The notes: generated by a model not told the origin, from the sequence alone. DNA of 64,000 nt from Flavobacterium lipolyticum (GCF_020905335.1 NZ_JAJJMN010000002.1:930001-994000), one strand, 5' to 3'; positions 9,271-17,888 are shown, counted from the first letter of the stretch. Translations and numbers: made by a program.

Positions 9271-10038
9271 TTAGGTTTTACGACCATAAAGTAAAAGTCT
9301 TTTAAAAGAATAAATAGCGGGAAGTTTGGGAAAACTTTCCGCTATTCTTTTTTTATAGGTTTCGATAAAAAGTGCCTTCTCCTCTCCTTCCAGTCTTTCT
9401 GTATACGGAATCAAAGCCGATCCCGAGATGAAATTAAAAAGTGTTTCATGATCTTTAGCTATAATTGGATATACCTTTTGCTGCATCTGAAGGTCTTCCA
9501 ATCCGCCATCAAACAGAATTTGTGCGTACTCATCGATACTTAAAACCGGGGATTCTCTTTTAAATCCTTTTAAGAAAGAAACGAAAGGCTCTTCCTGTAC
9601 CAGCTCTAAAAGGATTTTATTGAGCTTGTTTTCGGGCTGAACCGGCATTTGTACAGCAAATTGTCCTTTCGGATTTAACTGTTGCAGCAATCTGGTAAAT
9701 AATATCTCATGATTGTCCGACCATTGTAAAGCTGCATTACTAAAAATCAGATCCCATTTTTCGTCCGATTCTATTGTTTTTTCTGTGGTCGCTTTTCTGA
9801 AATGCAAACGATCCGTTTCTAAAGACTTCGACTGTTCCAGCATTTCCGGCGAAGAATCGACTCCCAAAAAGTACGCTTCTTCAAATTGATTAGACAGAAT
9901 CGCCGTTTGTTCTCCCGTGCCGCAACCCAAATCAATGGCTTTCATTCCTTTTACTTGCTGAATAAAACCGGTCAAATCATAAAATGGCTGATAACGAATA
10001 TTTTTAAACTTATTATAAATTTCGGGATTCCAGGGCAT
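9271..10038 (-). CDS. SAM-dependent methyltransferase, trans-aconitate methyltransferase-like
   Basis: A 255-residue cytosolic class I methyltransferase. Motif I (IDLGCGTGEQT, 35-45) binds S-adenosylmethionine, and the acidic end of strand 2 (GVDSSPEML) follows. The WNPEIYNKFKNIRYQPFYDL opening, the SNAALQW segment after motif III and the overall length match the Tam family (trans-aconitate 2-methyltransferase), although the substrate cannot be told from sequence alone. Start is the ATG at 10038; there is no close upstream neighbour. Confidence 0.8.
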   Translation of the reverse strand: MPWNPEIYNKFKNIRYQPFYDLTGFIQQVKGMKAIDLGCGTGEQTAILSNQFEEAYFLGVDSSPEMLEQSKSLETDRLHFRKATTEKTIESDEKWDLIFSNAALQWSDNHEILFTRLLQQLNPKGQFAVQMPVQPENKLNKILLELVQEEPFVSFLKGFKRESPVLSIDEYAQILFDGGLEDLQMQQKVYPIIAKDHETLFNFISGSALIPYTERLEGEEKALFIETYKKRIAESFPKLPAIYSFKRLLLYGRKT

Positions 10039-10576
10039 TGCTTACTTATTTTATAATCCGTTCTGATTGAAAAAAAACCACAATCAGGACAGATTTAGGT
10101 TACTAAAGACTAAGATACAAAATTATTCAAGGTAGATATAACAATAAAAACAGACATTACAATGCGTATTTATACGGCTTTTAGTAAAAGTGTGTCGTTC
10201 TGTAGTAGATTGCCTTTTATTAAAAAAAGAAACAAACCGAACAGGTTTTAAAAAACTGTACAATTTGTTAGAAAAATGCTGATAATAAATACTCCTTTCT
10301 AATAAGTGACTAATTTTAAATGATACTAATACGCTCTCCTTTACAAAAGAGTACGTTTTTAATTTTTTATGTTTTTCTTTAATCTTAAAGCATCATCTTC
10401 AAATTATCTAATTATCACTTTTGACTTCATTACTCAAAACACGTAAAAACATAAATTTTATACTATCGAATATCCAAACATTGCTTGCGGTTTCCACAGC
10501 AGAAACACAATGCAAAATACCTGACTAATACAGCCCGCAGTTGAAACTTACAATCATACTTTACTCTTTTTTCTAT
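10039..10576. other. Intergenic region with a degenerate hairpin
   Basis: A long AT-rich stretch without a credible gene. Around 10231-10269 lies an imperfect inverted repeat containing AAACCGAACAGGTTTT and AAACTGTACAATTTGT, a decayed relative of the 33-bp hairpin at 54972, 56253 and 60242. Nothing else is recognised. Confidence 0.45.
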
Positions 10577-10615
10577 AAAAAATGCCCCCAAATAGTGTCT
10601 AACTTTTTGGGAGCA
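10577..10615 (-). terminator. Rho-independent terminator of the A-T-R synthetase gene
   Basis: Read leftward, TGCTCCCAAA (10615-10606) pairs with TTTGGGGGCA (10592-10583) with a single mismatch and is followed by a run of six T. It lies 44 bases after the stop of the synthetase gene. Confidence 0.8.
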
Positions 10616-10658
10616 GTTCATTAAAATTTGTCGGGTTTACCTACATTTTAATATCTTT

Positions 10659-13600
10659 CTACAGTACCCCCATAAATTTTAGATAAGGAGTCATCAATTT
10701 TTTATCAAAAACAGGTGGCGTTAAATTCGAATCCGATAAAAAATATCTTGTATTACTTCTGTCATAATAATAGGTGTTTTCATAGGCCTCAACCAAAGAT
10801 TTTCCTTCATGTACATCTTCGGTAAACAAACTCAGTAAAGGATAGATTGGTAAACTATTATCATATTTCCATTGGCTCAGCCACTTATGATACTCCATCC
10901 CTTCTAAATCTGTAGCATAATATTCGTTCATTTTAGCACAAAAATCGGTCAGGGATACATCATTTTCGGACAAAGGAGACAGATGGAAATTTAAACCAAC
11001 AGCTTCCTTCTTTTTACTGATATGTGTGATGGCTTTACACATATAATCTACTGTTGTAAGCTCATCTTTTAATCCCATTACCAGAGGAAAAGATTTGAGT
11101 TTAACGCAGCTTCTGATTAATGCTCCCCACCATTGATTCATTACTGTTGCTCCCGAGGTGCTGTGACATACGGCAAAACCAAGTCTAAAATTAATAATTG
11201 GCAGCCCCTTTGCCTTTGCTTTTTCGGCAATACTTTCCATAACCCATTTACTTTTAATGTATCCCAAATCGCGAGAGACAGCGGCCATATTCTGATCGAT
11301 TGCATCATCTTCGTACATCCATGTTTTTTGGGTAAAAGACCTTCCCCAACTAAAAACGCCCATTGAAGATAAAAGCACCAGATATTTTACCTTTTCTTTT
11401 ACGGCAAGATCAATTATATTATGCAAACCGTCTATGTTTGATTTTTTAATTACAGCATAAGGCTGCACATAACTTACAGAACTTCCGGAATGATAAATAA
11501 CTTCAATTTGTCGCGCAATAAAAGAATAATCACTCACAGTCATTCCAAACTGAGGCAATGACAAATCCCCTACTATAGCAACAACCCGATCGTTATATAC
11601 CGGAAGCCATGGCAATTTAAATTTATCAAATGTGTTTTTAATTCTTTCCAATCCGCTTTCAGGAGACGAAGCCCGTACCAGGCAATATATTTCAGCGAAG
11701 GTTTTATTCAAAAGTTCTTCTAACAAATGTGATCCAATAAAGCCGGTAACTCCCGTTAAAAAAATACGTTTCGGATTAGTCAGCAGCGCAGCATCCGGTA
11801 TTTCCTTTATATCAAAATCAATATGCAATTCCGAGTCGCTAATTAATTCATCAATCATCAACCCGGCTCTTTCTTTTTGAGAAATTTCGATTTCCTGAAA
11901 TCTTTTCTCCACTTCTTGTACAAAGGTAGAAACAGTCTTAAAAATATAAAGCTCCGGTAGACTAATGCAATTTTTAACGGGTTCAGGAAGCAATACATGA
12001 AGCTGTGCCAGAAGTAATGAATGTCCGCCCAACTCAAAGAAGTCGTCATCATCATCAATCTCTTCTATGGTAAGTAAATCTTTCCAGATGTCTTTTACAA
12101 TTTCGGGAAGATTGGCTGTCTCTCGTTTAGGAACTGCTTTGTTTTGAGATTGATTTTCCGGAATTTCCAATAATAATCTATCAATTTTTCCGGCATGTGT
12201 CAGCGGCATTTTATCGATCACAATAATCTTATCAGGCAACATATATACCGGCATAAGCTGTTGTAGTTTTGCTCTTATATGTTGCAGGGATTGTATTTCG
12301 TCATCGTGTGCGGTCATCAATTGTATAAAAGCAATCAGAGCCGGAAGACCATTTTCCTTCCGATGAACTTTTATGGCCGCCTTAGAGATTTGTGGGAGCT
12401 TTGTCATATGGTGTTCAATTTCACCCAGTTCAATTCGGTAGCCTCTAATTTTAACCTGATCGTCTTTTCGTCCGTAAAACTCCAAATTTCCATCTGGTCT
12501 TTTCAGAACTAAATCCCCCGTTTTGTAGATTATTCGTTTTTGCCCTAAATCATTTCTAAGCCATTCAGGGGCTTTAATAAATACATTTTTTGTATCCTCC
12601 GGGCGGTTCAGGTAACCTAAGGCCAGTTGCGGCCCACCAATATATAGTTCTCCAACCGAGCCGTCTGCTATCGGTTTTAAATCTCTGTCGAGAATAAATA
12701 AATGAGCCAGTGGCATCGCAGCTCCAATAATTCGGGGATTGGTCTCTTCCTTAAATTCGTAATTCGTAACAGCAACAGTGGCTTCCGTAGGCCCATAACT
12801 ATTAATAAGCCGAATTTTTTTGTACCAGGATTTAACAGTAGCCTCACTACCGGCCTCACCTCCTATAGCGATCGTTTTTAGGTTTCCGATAGGCTTGTTT
12901 ACAGGCAATGAAGCCAGTACCATAGGTGGCAGCAATGGAATAGTATCGATATTTTGACTGACTATAAAATCTAAAAGAGGTTCGCCAACAATTTTGTTAT
13001 TGGGATACAAATAGACCGTTGCACCTTTAATTAATGGGGTCCAGATGTCAATAATTGCGGCATCAAAACTTGGAGAAGCAAATTGCAGTGTTGAGCTTGC
13101 TGCAGACAATCGCAAGAGATCCGATTGATATTCAACAAAATTATAAAAAGACTCATGACCAATACTAACTCCCTTAGGTAATCCGATACTACCCGAAGTA
13201 TATATAATATAAGCGGGGCTTTCGGGTGCAATTGAGATTTCAAAATCAGCTTTGGAACTCTTTTTGTAATCTTCATTTTGAAACAAAAAGTCCAGGGCAA
13301 TACTTTCATTGGCATTGTTGTAAACTTTATTCAAATGCAGTTCCACCGTTAACATCATGTCTATTTTCGAATCTTCGATCATCATTTGTATACGAGACTC
13401 CGGTAACTCTCCGTCAATAGGAAGGTAAGCTGCACCCGTTTTTAAAATTGCTAAAAAAGCAATAATCCGATCAACCGATTGCGGAATACAAACACCCACA
13501 ACCCCATTTTCTGCAATCCCTTGTTCTCTTAAATAATGAGCCAATTGATTCGTTTGTTCATTAAGTTCTTTATAGGTGATTTTTTCAATGTCGTCAATAA

Positions 13601-13733
13601 TAGCTAATTTTTCGGGATACTTTTTAAAGATTTCTTCCATCTTCCTGACAATATTAATGGAAGATTCTTCTAAATTATTGTTCAAAAAATGACCTTGATT
13701 CTCCTTCGCAGTTGCATTCATTTCTTCGTTCAT
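10659..13733 (-). CDS. Stand-alone NRPS-like A-T-R enzyme (adenylation, carrier, terminal reductase)
   Basis: A 1024-residue single-module enzyme with no condensation domain. Adenylation domain, about residues 30-520: YTSGSIGLPKG (178-188), NSYGPTEA (311-318), YKTGDL (403-408), GRKDDQVKIRGYR (421-433) and Lys516 in AGKIDR. Carrier domain, about 545-615: FELGGHS with Ser572 as the phosphopantetheine site. Reductase domain, about 655-1024: Rossmann TGVTGFIG (660-667) and the catalytic pair Tyr825/Lys829 (GYIKSK). Such enzymes activate an amino or carboxylic acid, load it on the carrier and release it reductively as an aldehyde or alcohol, as do Lys2 and carboxylic acid reductases. Aligning to GrsA by eye, Asp224 occupies the amino-group-binding position, favouring an alpha-amino acid. 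No phosphopantetheinyl transferase, exporter or tailoring gene is adjacent. Substrate and product are unknown. Confidence 0.92.
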   Translation of the reverse strand: MNEEMNATAKENQGHFLNNNLEESSINIVRKMEEIFKKYPEKLAIIDDIEKITYKELNEQTNQLAHYLREQGIAENGVVGVCIPQSVDRIIAFLAILKTGAAYLPIDGELPESRIQMMIEDSKIDMMLTVELHLNKVYNNANESIALDFLFQNEDYKKSSKADFEISIAPESPAYIIYTSGSIGLPKGVSIGHESFYNFVEYQSDLLRLSAASSTLQFASPSFDAAIIDIWTPLIKGATVYLYPNNKIVGEPLLDFIVSQNIDTIPLLPPMVLASLPVNKPIGNLKTIAIGGEAGSEATVKSWYKKIRLINSYGPTEATVAVTNYEFKEETNPRIIGAAMPLAHLFILDRDLKPIADGSVGELYIGGPQLALGYLNRPEDTKNVFIKAPEWLRNDLGQKRIIYKTGDLVLKRPDGNLEFYGRKDDQVKIRGYRIELGEIEHHMTKLPQISKAAIKVHRKENGLPALIAFIQLMTAHDDEIQSLQHIRAKLQQLMPVYMLPDKIIVIDKMPLTHAGKIDRLLLEIPENQSQNKAVPKRETANLPEIVKDIWKDLLTIEEIDDDDDFFELGGHSLLLAQLHVLLPEPVKNCISLPELYIFKTVSTFVQEVEKRFQEIEISQKERAGLMIDELISDSELHIDFDIKEIPDAALLTNPKRIFLTGVTGFIGSHLLEELLNKTFAEIYCLVRASSPESGLERIKNTFDKFKLPWLPVYNDRVVAIVGDLSLPQFGMTVSDYSFIARQIEVIYHSGSSVSYVQPYAVIKKSNIDGLHNIIDLAVKEKVKYLVLLSSMGVFSWGRSFTQKTWMYEDDAIDQNMAAVSRDLGYIKSKWVMESIAEKAKAKGLPIINFRLGFAVCHSTSGATVMNQWWGALIRSCVKLKSFPLVMGLKDELTTVDYMCKAITHISKKKEAVGLNFHLSPLSENDVSLTDFCAKMNEYYATDLEGMEYHKWLSQWKYDNSLPIYPLLSLFTEDVHEGKSLVEAYENTYYYDRSNTRYFLSDSNLTPPVFDKKLMTPYLKFMGVL

Positions 13734-14129
13734 GGTGATTTCAATTTAGGGTTAAATTTAGGGGTAAATACGAATTGACTATAAAAATCTAAATAACAAA
13801 CACTTACGTATTTTCAACATTTAAAAGCGGACAATAAATTTAACTTAAAAAAGTCTTACCTTTTACAATGAAATTATTAAATCGATGTTAATAAAAAACA
13901 ACTTAAACAATTAATAATCAAAACATTAAAATATCTATTTTTGTAAAAAAAGCTATTAAATCAGTGCTAATCTGAATCTGATGATCTACTTTCGGGAAAT
14001 ATAAACAGGCGGGATTTAAAACCCTATCAGGTTTATGGAATAGTAGCAATTTTATTGACCTAGATCAAACTTTTGTGTCTGAAACAAGTCTAGCTTTGCT
14101 GCTCTTTAATTCAAAAAACGCAACAAAAG
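13734..14129. other. Divergent intergenic region with ribB leader
   Basis: This gap separates the leftward synthetase and rightward ribB. On the plus strand TATTTTTG at 13936-13943 is a good -7 promoter element, which would give a leader of about 180 bases for ribB. I compared the leader with the FMN riboswitch consensus and found no match. An FNR/CRP-like palindrome lies at 14055-14068. Confidence 0.45.
14055..14068 (+). promoter_or_regulatory. FNR/CRP-like palindrome upstream of ribB
   Basis: TTGAC-CTAG-ATCAA differs by one base from the enterobacterial FNR site TTGATnnnnATCAA. It lies 62 bases before the ribB start. Two Crp/Fnr-superfamily regulators are encoded 0.8 and 1.7 kb downstream. 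Whether any of them binds here is a guess. Confidence 0.4.
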
Positions 14130-14792
14130 ATGATCAGCACATTATCCTATCCTTTAGAAAAATTTGGTTTAACCAGTGTCGAGCGTGTCGAAAATGCTTT
14201 GCGACAACTGCGAAACGGAAAAGGAATTCTATTAACTGATGACGAAAACCGCGAAAACGAAGGCGATTTAATTTTTTCGGCACAACACATCAACGTACAA
14301 GACATGGCCATGATGATACGAGAGTGCAGCGGAATTGTTTGCCTTTGTCTGACCAATGAAAAAGCCGATCAGTTGGAATTACCCTATATGGTGAAAGAAA
14401 ACACCAGTAGTTTTCAGACGCCTTTTACCATTACAATCGAAGCAAGAGAGGGGGTAACTACAGGAGTTTCAGCAGCAGATCGAATTACAACCATTAAAAC
14501 TGCAATTGCACTAAATGCCAAACCCACAGATCTTGCAAAACCCGGGCATATCTTTCCCCTACGTGCCAAAAACAACGGCGTCCTTGAACGAAACGGACAT
14601 ACGGAAGGCAGTGTAGATCTAATGAAATTAGCAGGCCTAAAGCCGGAAGCCGTCCTGTGCGAATTAATGAACGAAGACGGAAGCATGGCTAAACTGGACA
14701 AAATCATTAGCTTTGCAGTACAACATGATTTGGTAGTACTTTCAATAGAAGATATTATCTACTATCGAAAATATGTAAAAGACTATGTTTAA
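14130..14792 (+). CDS. ribB: 3,4-dihydroxy-2-butanone-4-phosphate synthase
   Basis: A 220-residue enzyme that converts ribulose 5-phosphate to 3,4-dihydroxy-2-butanone 4-phosphate and formate in riboflavin synthesis. The acidic loop [15 protein letters not shown] (37-51), PGHIFPLRA (139-147) and [11 protein letters not shown] (154-164) are the family's catalytic and metal-binding segments. It is a mono-functional RibB, lacking the GTP cyclohydrolase II half found in the RibBA fusions common in Bacteroidota. It is also far from any other riboflavin gene in this window, so it may be a second copy or respond to a special condition. Confidence 0.93.
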   Translation: MISTLSYPLEKFGLTSVERVENALRQLRNGKGILLTDDENRENEGDLIFSAQHINVQDMAMMIRECSGIVCLCLTNEKADQLELPYMVKENTSSFQTPFTITIEAREGVTTGVSAADRITTIKTAIALNAKPTDLAKPGHIFPLRAKNNGVLERNGHTEGSVDLMKLAGLKPEAVLCELMNEDGSMAKLDKIISFAVQHDLVVLSIEDIIYYRKYVKDYV

Positions 14793-14847
14793 TTACTGAT
14801 TGTTAATGGTTTGTTGTTGATAGTTGATAGTTAATTGTTTATACTCA

Positions 14848-14945
14848 TTATCTAATTATCCAGCAATCTAATTATCTAACAATCCAACAATCTAATCATC
14901 CAACAATCTAATCATCCAACAATCTAAAAATCTAATTATCTAATT
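14848..14945. repeat. Short tandem repeats ahead of a Crp-type gene
   Basis: About 100 bases made of degenerate 16-base units of the form CAATCTAATCATCCAA and shorter TCTAATTATC variants, ending seven bases before the start codon at 14952. The array lies where the promoter or 5' untranslated region should be. Confidence 0.75.
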
Positions 14946-14951
14946 AAAAAA

Positions 14952-15530
14952 ATGCCCTACAAACAACTTGGTGCTTATATAAAAAGTCGTATTGCAGTTT
15001 CTGATAAAGACCTCAATATTATTTTGTCGCATTTTAAACCTTTGGATCGGGACAAAAACGACCTGTTGCTTTCGGCTGGGCAAACGAGTCAAAATAGTTA
15101 TTTTGTAGATAAAGGCTGTTTGAGAATTTATTACATCAACGAAGAAGGAAAAGATGTCACCCGATACATTGCATTCGAGAATCAATTCGCCACGGCTTTG
15201 GTAAGTTTTATTACCAAAATGCCTTCGACAGAATACATACAGGTTATCGAGAAATCGGAGTTATTGTATATCAGTCATGAAGATTTCACTCATTTGATGG
15301 AGATTGTTCCTCAATGGAGGGAGTTTTATTGTTCGTATCTCGAAAAAGCCTATGTCAATAACACCAACAGACTCATGTCGTTTACCACTATGGGGGCTTT
15401 AGAAAGATACACCCAATTGCTCAAAATCAATCCCACAATTGTAAAACGATTGCCCAATAAAATTGTAGCTTCCTACATCAATATTTCGCAGGAAACACTA
15501 AGCAGACTTAAATCTAAGGTTTTAATTTAG
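14952..15530 (+). CDS. Crp/Fnr family transcriptional regulator
   Basis: A 192-residue regulator with an N-terminal cyclic-nucleotide-binding beta-barrel fold (LLLSAGQTSQNSYFVDKGCLRIYY, about 40-64) and a C-terminal winged helix with the recognition helix in ASYINISQETLSRLKSK (173-189). It lacks the N-terminal cysteine cluster of oxygen-sensing FNR. Proteins of this shape in Bacteroidota often act on neighbouring efflux or small-molecule genes. The effector is unknown. A second homologous regulator and an SMR exporter follow on the same strand. Confidence 0.85.
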   Translation: MPYKQLGAYIKSRIAVSDKDLNIILSHFKPLDRDKNDLLLSAGQTSQNSYFVDKGCLRIYYINEEGKDVTRYIAFENQFATALVSFITKMPSTEYIQVIEKSELLYISHEDFTHLMEIVPQWREFYCSYLEKAYVNNTNRLMSFTTMGALERYTQLLKINPTIVKRLPNKIVASYINISQETLSRLKSKVLI

Positions 15531-15600
15531 CTCCCTGTCAATCTGTGAAGTGCGAAATCTTTTTAGTGAGATGTGAGATATTAATAGTCAGAGCCTCAGG

Positions 15601-15866
15601 ATAAAGAGTGAAGAATAAAGAGTAAAGAGTGAAGAGTAAAGAGTAAAGAGTAAAGAGTAAAGAGTGAAGAGTAAAGAGTGAAGAGTGAAGAGTAAAGAGT
15701 AAAGAGTGAAGAGTGAAGAGTGAAGAGTGAAGAATAAAGAATAAAGAGTGAAGAATAAAGAATAAAGAATAAAGAGTGAAGAGTGAAGAATCTGCCATAA
15801 ACAATTAACAATTAACAATAAACAATTAACCATTAACCATTAACAATTAACCATCAACCATTAACA
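15601..15866. repeat. Two consecutive heptamer arrays
   Basis: From 15601 to about 15790 the unit AAGAGTR (variants AAGAATA) repeats about 27 times with a strict 7-base period. From about 15798 to 15866 a second heptamer, AACAATT/AACCATT, repeats about ten times and runs directly into the ATG of the next Crp-type gene at 15867. Because 7 is not a multiple of 3, low-complexity open frames exist in all three leftward frames; I treat these as artefacts. Confidence 0.9.
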
Positions 15867-16430
15867 ATGCACATCGATACCATTCTTGACAACATCTTTC
15901 AGCTTCCCGAGGGGTCCAAAAATGCACTAAAGCTTTGTATTAGTGAAATAAAATATCCTAAAGGACACATACTGTTAAATGCCGGAAAGGTTGAGTCTGC
16001 GCTCTATTTTATAAAAAAAGGAATTGTGCGGGCGTATGTGGATGAAAATGATAGTGAAGTTACGTTTTGGTTCGGAAAAGAAGGACAAACCGTTGTTTCG
16101 ATGAAAAGTTATGTTGAGGAGCAAAAAGGTTATGAAACGATTGAACTTCTGGAGGACTGCGAACTCTACGAATTAAAAAAGACAAATCTTCAGCAATTGT
16201 TTGATACCGATGTTCATATTGCCAATTGGGGCAGAAAATTTGCCGAACAGGAACTTGTTAAAACCGAAGAACGCCTCATTTCAAGGCAGTTTAGAAATGC
16301 CACTGATCGTTACCTGGAACTTATGAAATACCATCCCGAACTACTTCAAAGAATTCAATTGGGACATATTGCCTCCTATCTGGGTATCACGCAGGTTAGT
16401 CTGAGTAGAATCAGAGCTGATCTGAAATAA
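15867..16430 (+). CDS. Crp/Fnr family transcriptional regulator
   Basis: A 187-residue regulator with a cyclic-nucleotide-binding-like barrel (HILLNAGKVESALYFIKKGIVRAYV, about 32-56) and a C-terminal helix-turn-helix (IASYLGITQVSLSRIRADLK, about 168-187). It is related to the preceding regulator but clearly diverged, so this is an old pair rather than a fresh duplication. There is no space for a promoter except within the heptamer repeats upstream. The SMR exporter starts 74 bases downstream and is a candidate target or operon partner. Confidence 0.85.
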   Translation: MHIDTILDNIFQLPEGSKNALKLCISEIKYPKGHILLNAGKVESALYFIKKGIVRAYVDENDSEVTFWFGKEGQTVVSMKSYVEEQKGYETIELLEDCELYELKKTNLQQLFDTDVHIANWGRKFAEQELVKTEERLISRQFRNATDRYLELMKYHPELLQRIQLGHIASYLGITQVSLSRIRADLK

Positions 16431-16504
16431 ATTCATTTTTTATCATTTGTTAAATTTTTATTGCGGGAGTTAAAGGAACTTTGCGTCCTAAAATTTTAAC
16501 AATT

Positions 16505-16831
16505 ATGAACTGGATTATTCTAATTATTGCGGGACTGTTTGAAGTCTCTTTTGCAACTTGTCTCGGAAAAGCCAAAGAAGCCACCGGTACCGATGTTTAT
16601 TTATGGTATACCGGCTTTTTTGTATCACTAACCATAAGCATGCTGTTACTGATTAAAGCCACTGAAACCTTGCCTATCGGAACGGCCTATGCGGTATGGA
16701 CCGGAATTGGAGCCGTTGGAACGGTATTGATGGGGATTCTTATTTTTAAAGAGCCTGTAGACTTCTGGCGATTATTTTTTCTCTTTACTCTGGTAAGTTC
16801 TATTATTGGACTAAAAGCGGTATCACATTAA
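16505..16831 (+). CDS. sugE: SMR family exporter, SugE/Gdx (guanidinium exporter) type
   Basis: A 108-residue, four-helix inner-membrane protein. Glu13 in the first helix (AGLFEVSFA) is the proton/substrate-coupling residue of SMR transporters. The sequence TLPIGTAYAVWTGIGAVG (about 56-73) and the ending IIGLKAVSH are much closer to SugE/Gdx than to EmrE, so export of guanidinium or related cations is likely. I see no guanidine riboswitch in the 74 bases before it. The ATG at 16505 is preferred over an upstream TTG at 16481, since it starts the first helix correctly. Confidence 0.85.
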   Translation: MNWIILIIAGLFEVSFATCLGKAKEATGTDVYLWYTGFFVSLTISMLLLIKATETLPIGTAYAVWTGIGAVGTVLMGILIFKEPVDFWRLFFLFTLVSSIIGLKAVSH

Positions 16832-16876
16832 TCAGACAATAACATTTACCATAGTTACTTCAAATTCAAATGTCAA

Positions 16877-16939
16877 TTCAGGGAACGGAAATTTTATTCA
16901 GTACAAGCTGATTTTTTTTGCCATTTTTCGTTCCCTGAA
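16877..16939. repeat. Perfect 11-bp inverted repeat with 41-base spacer
   Basis: TTCAGGGAACG (16877-16887) is inverted as CGTTCCCTGAA (16929-16939), between the SMR exporter and the metal operon. A long-looped hairpin could end exporter transcription, though no clear T-run follows; an operator is the alternative. Confidence 0.5.
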
Positions 16940-17011
16940 ACGACAAAAGAGACCTAATCTGTCTTTTTACTTATAAGATTTATCCTTTTATTTTTTTCTT
17001 TATTTTTTTTT

Positions 17012-17053
17012 AATGAAACAATGTTGCATTTACAAATAAGAATTCTATATTTG
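17012..17053 (+). promoter_or_regulatory. Promoter of the metal operon with overlapping Zur-like palindrome
   Basis: TATATTTG at 17046-17053 matches the Bacteroidota -7 element; TTG at 17024-17026 lies 19 bases before it as the -33 element. The -33 element sits inside a 19-base near-palindrome, AATGAAACA-A-TGTTGCATT (17012-17030, 8 of 9 arm positions paired), of the size and symmetry of Fur-family operators. Binding there would block RNA polymerase. The metal identity, zinc, is inferred from the AztD-like gene of the operon. Confidence 0.6.
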
Positions 17054-17088
17054 TACTTCATTGCTTTATTAGCTATGGATTCATTAGA

Positions 17089-17436
17089 ATGAAAAAGAAA
17101 TTTAAATTTATAAATCTTTTGATGCCGTTGGTGGTAGTATTTGCTATACTATTTCCGGCGATACATTCGTATGAACACATACACAGTCACAGTTCCACTG
17201 CTAAAAAAGCCGTACTTTATCCTACCGATAAAAGTGAATTTAAAATGCAGGATCACTCAAACGAAGAGTGTGCTATTTGTCATTTCAAATTCAGTCCGGT
17301 CAGCACTTTTGACTTTGTAACTTTTCAGTTTTATAAAAATAGTACGCCAATTCCTTATGTACATTTTTATTCAAAATCGTTTGCTCCTTTTTTCAAAGGC
17401 TCTTTATTTGCCCTTCGTGCACCTCCTATTGCCTAA
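17089..17436 (+). CDS. Small membrane-anchored His/Cys protein of the metal operon
   Basis: A 115-residue protein with one hydrophobic N-terminal helix (about 8-26), immediately followed by a His cluster (HSYEHIHSHSS, 26-36) and a CxxCH motif (ECAICHF, about 64-70). It ends in an APPIA tail. The His and Cys groups outside the membrane suggest metal binding, and similar short proteins sit before TonB receptor genes in Flavobacteria. I do not recognise a named family. It is the first gene after the promoter at 17012-17053 and is separated from the next gene by about 450 bases. Confidence 0.65.
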   Translation: MKKKFKFINLLMPLVVVFAILFPAIHSYEHIHSHSSTAKKAVLYPTDKSEFKMQDHSNEECAICHFKFSPVSTFDFVTFQFYKNSTPIPYVHFYSKSFAPFFKGSLFALRAPPIA

Positions 17437-17888
17437 AACGACAAAAGTAAATCATTTCAATTCTGAGATGATGTGCGGTTACGCGTTTTAGACACCCTCA
17501 ATACCGAAAAAGTATTTCACTTTTTCACTACAGCGCTATTTTATGTCTTTTTCTATATTTAGAAAAGTACTTTGATCGATACTGATTGATACAATTATTC
17601 CTTTTAGGAATACCACTTTCGTACAACACTATTGTTTCAAAAGAACTTCGCTGTCGGTTGATTGTCTGCAACTGTACAATTCAATACCTGTAATTGGGTA
17701 TTGAGCTGGCTTCACTGCACCCCCTTTTACTTTTGTTTCCCAATTTCCTTCCCGATGAAAACAATGCTTTTTGCGGCCTAATCCTGTGCCCTAAAACTGC
17801 CATTTTCCTAGTATTATCAGGTTTGGAATACGCCTTTTGTAACCCACAATTTTCACATATGAATACCACAAAACTCAAACCAAACCGA
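17437..17888. other. Spacer inside the metal gene cluster
   Basis: About 450 bases between the small His/Cys protein gene and the first DUF4625 lipoprotein gene. No clear terminator or promoter is seen. The lipoprotein frame is open back to 17694, but those codons do not look like a conserved N-terminus. Confidence 0.35.

Noticed and set aside
13944..14129. FMN riboswitch before ribB
   Set aside because: The conserved FMN aptamer core sequences are not found in the leader.
15538..15833. Three overlapping leftward open frames of 71-88 codons
   Set aside because: They are produced by the 7-base tandem repeat, consist only of S, L, F, T, H and Y repeats, and exist in all three frames.
16431..16504. 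Guanidine riboswitch before the SugE-like gene
   Set aside because: The 74-base gap is too short and lacks the ykkC-type conserved motifs.
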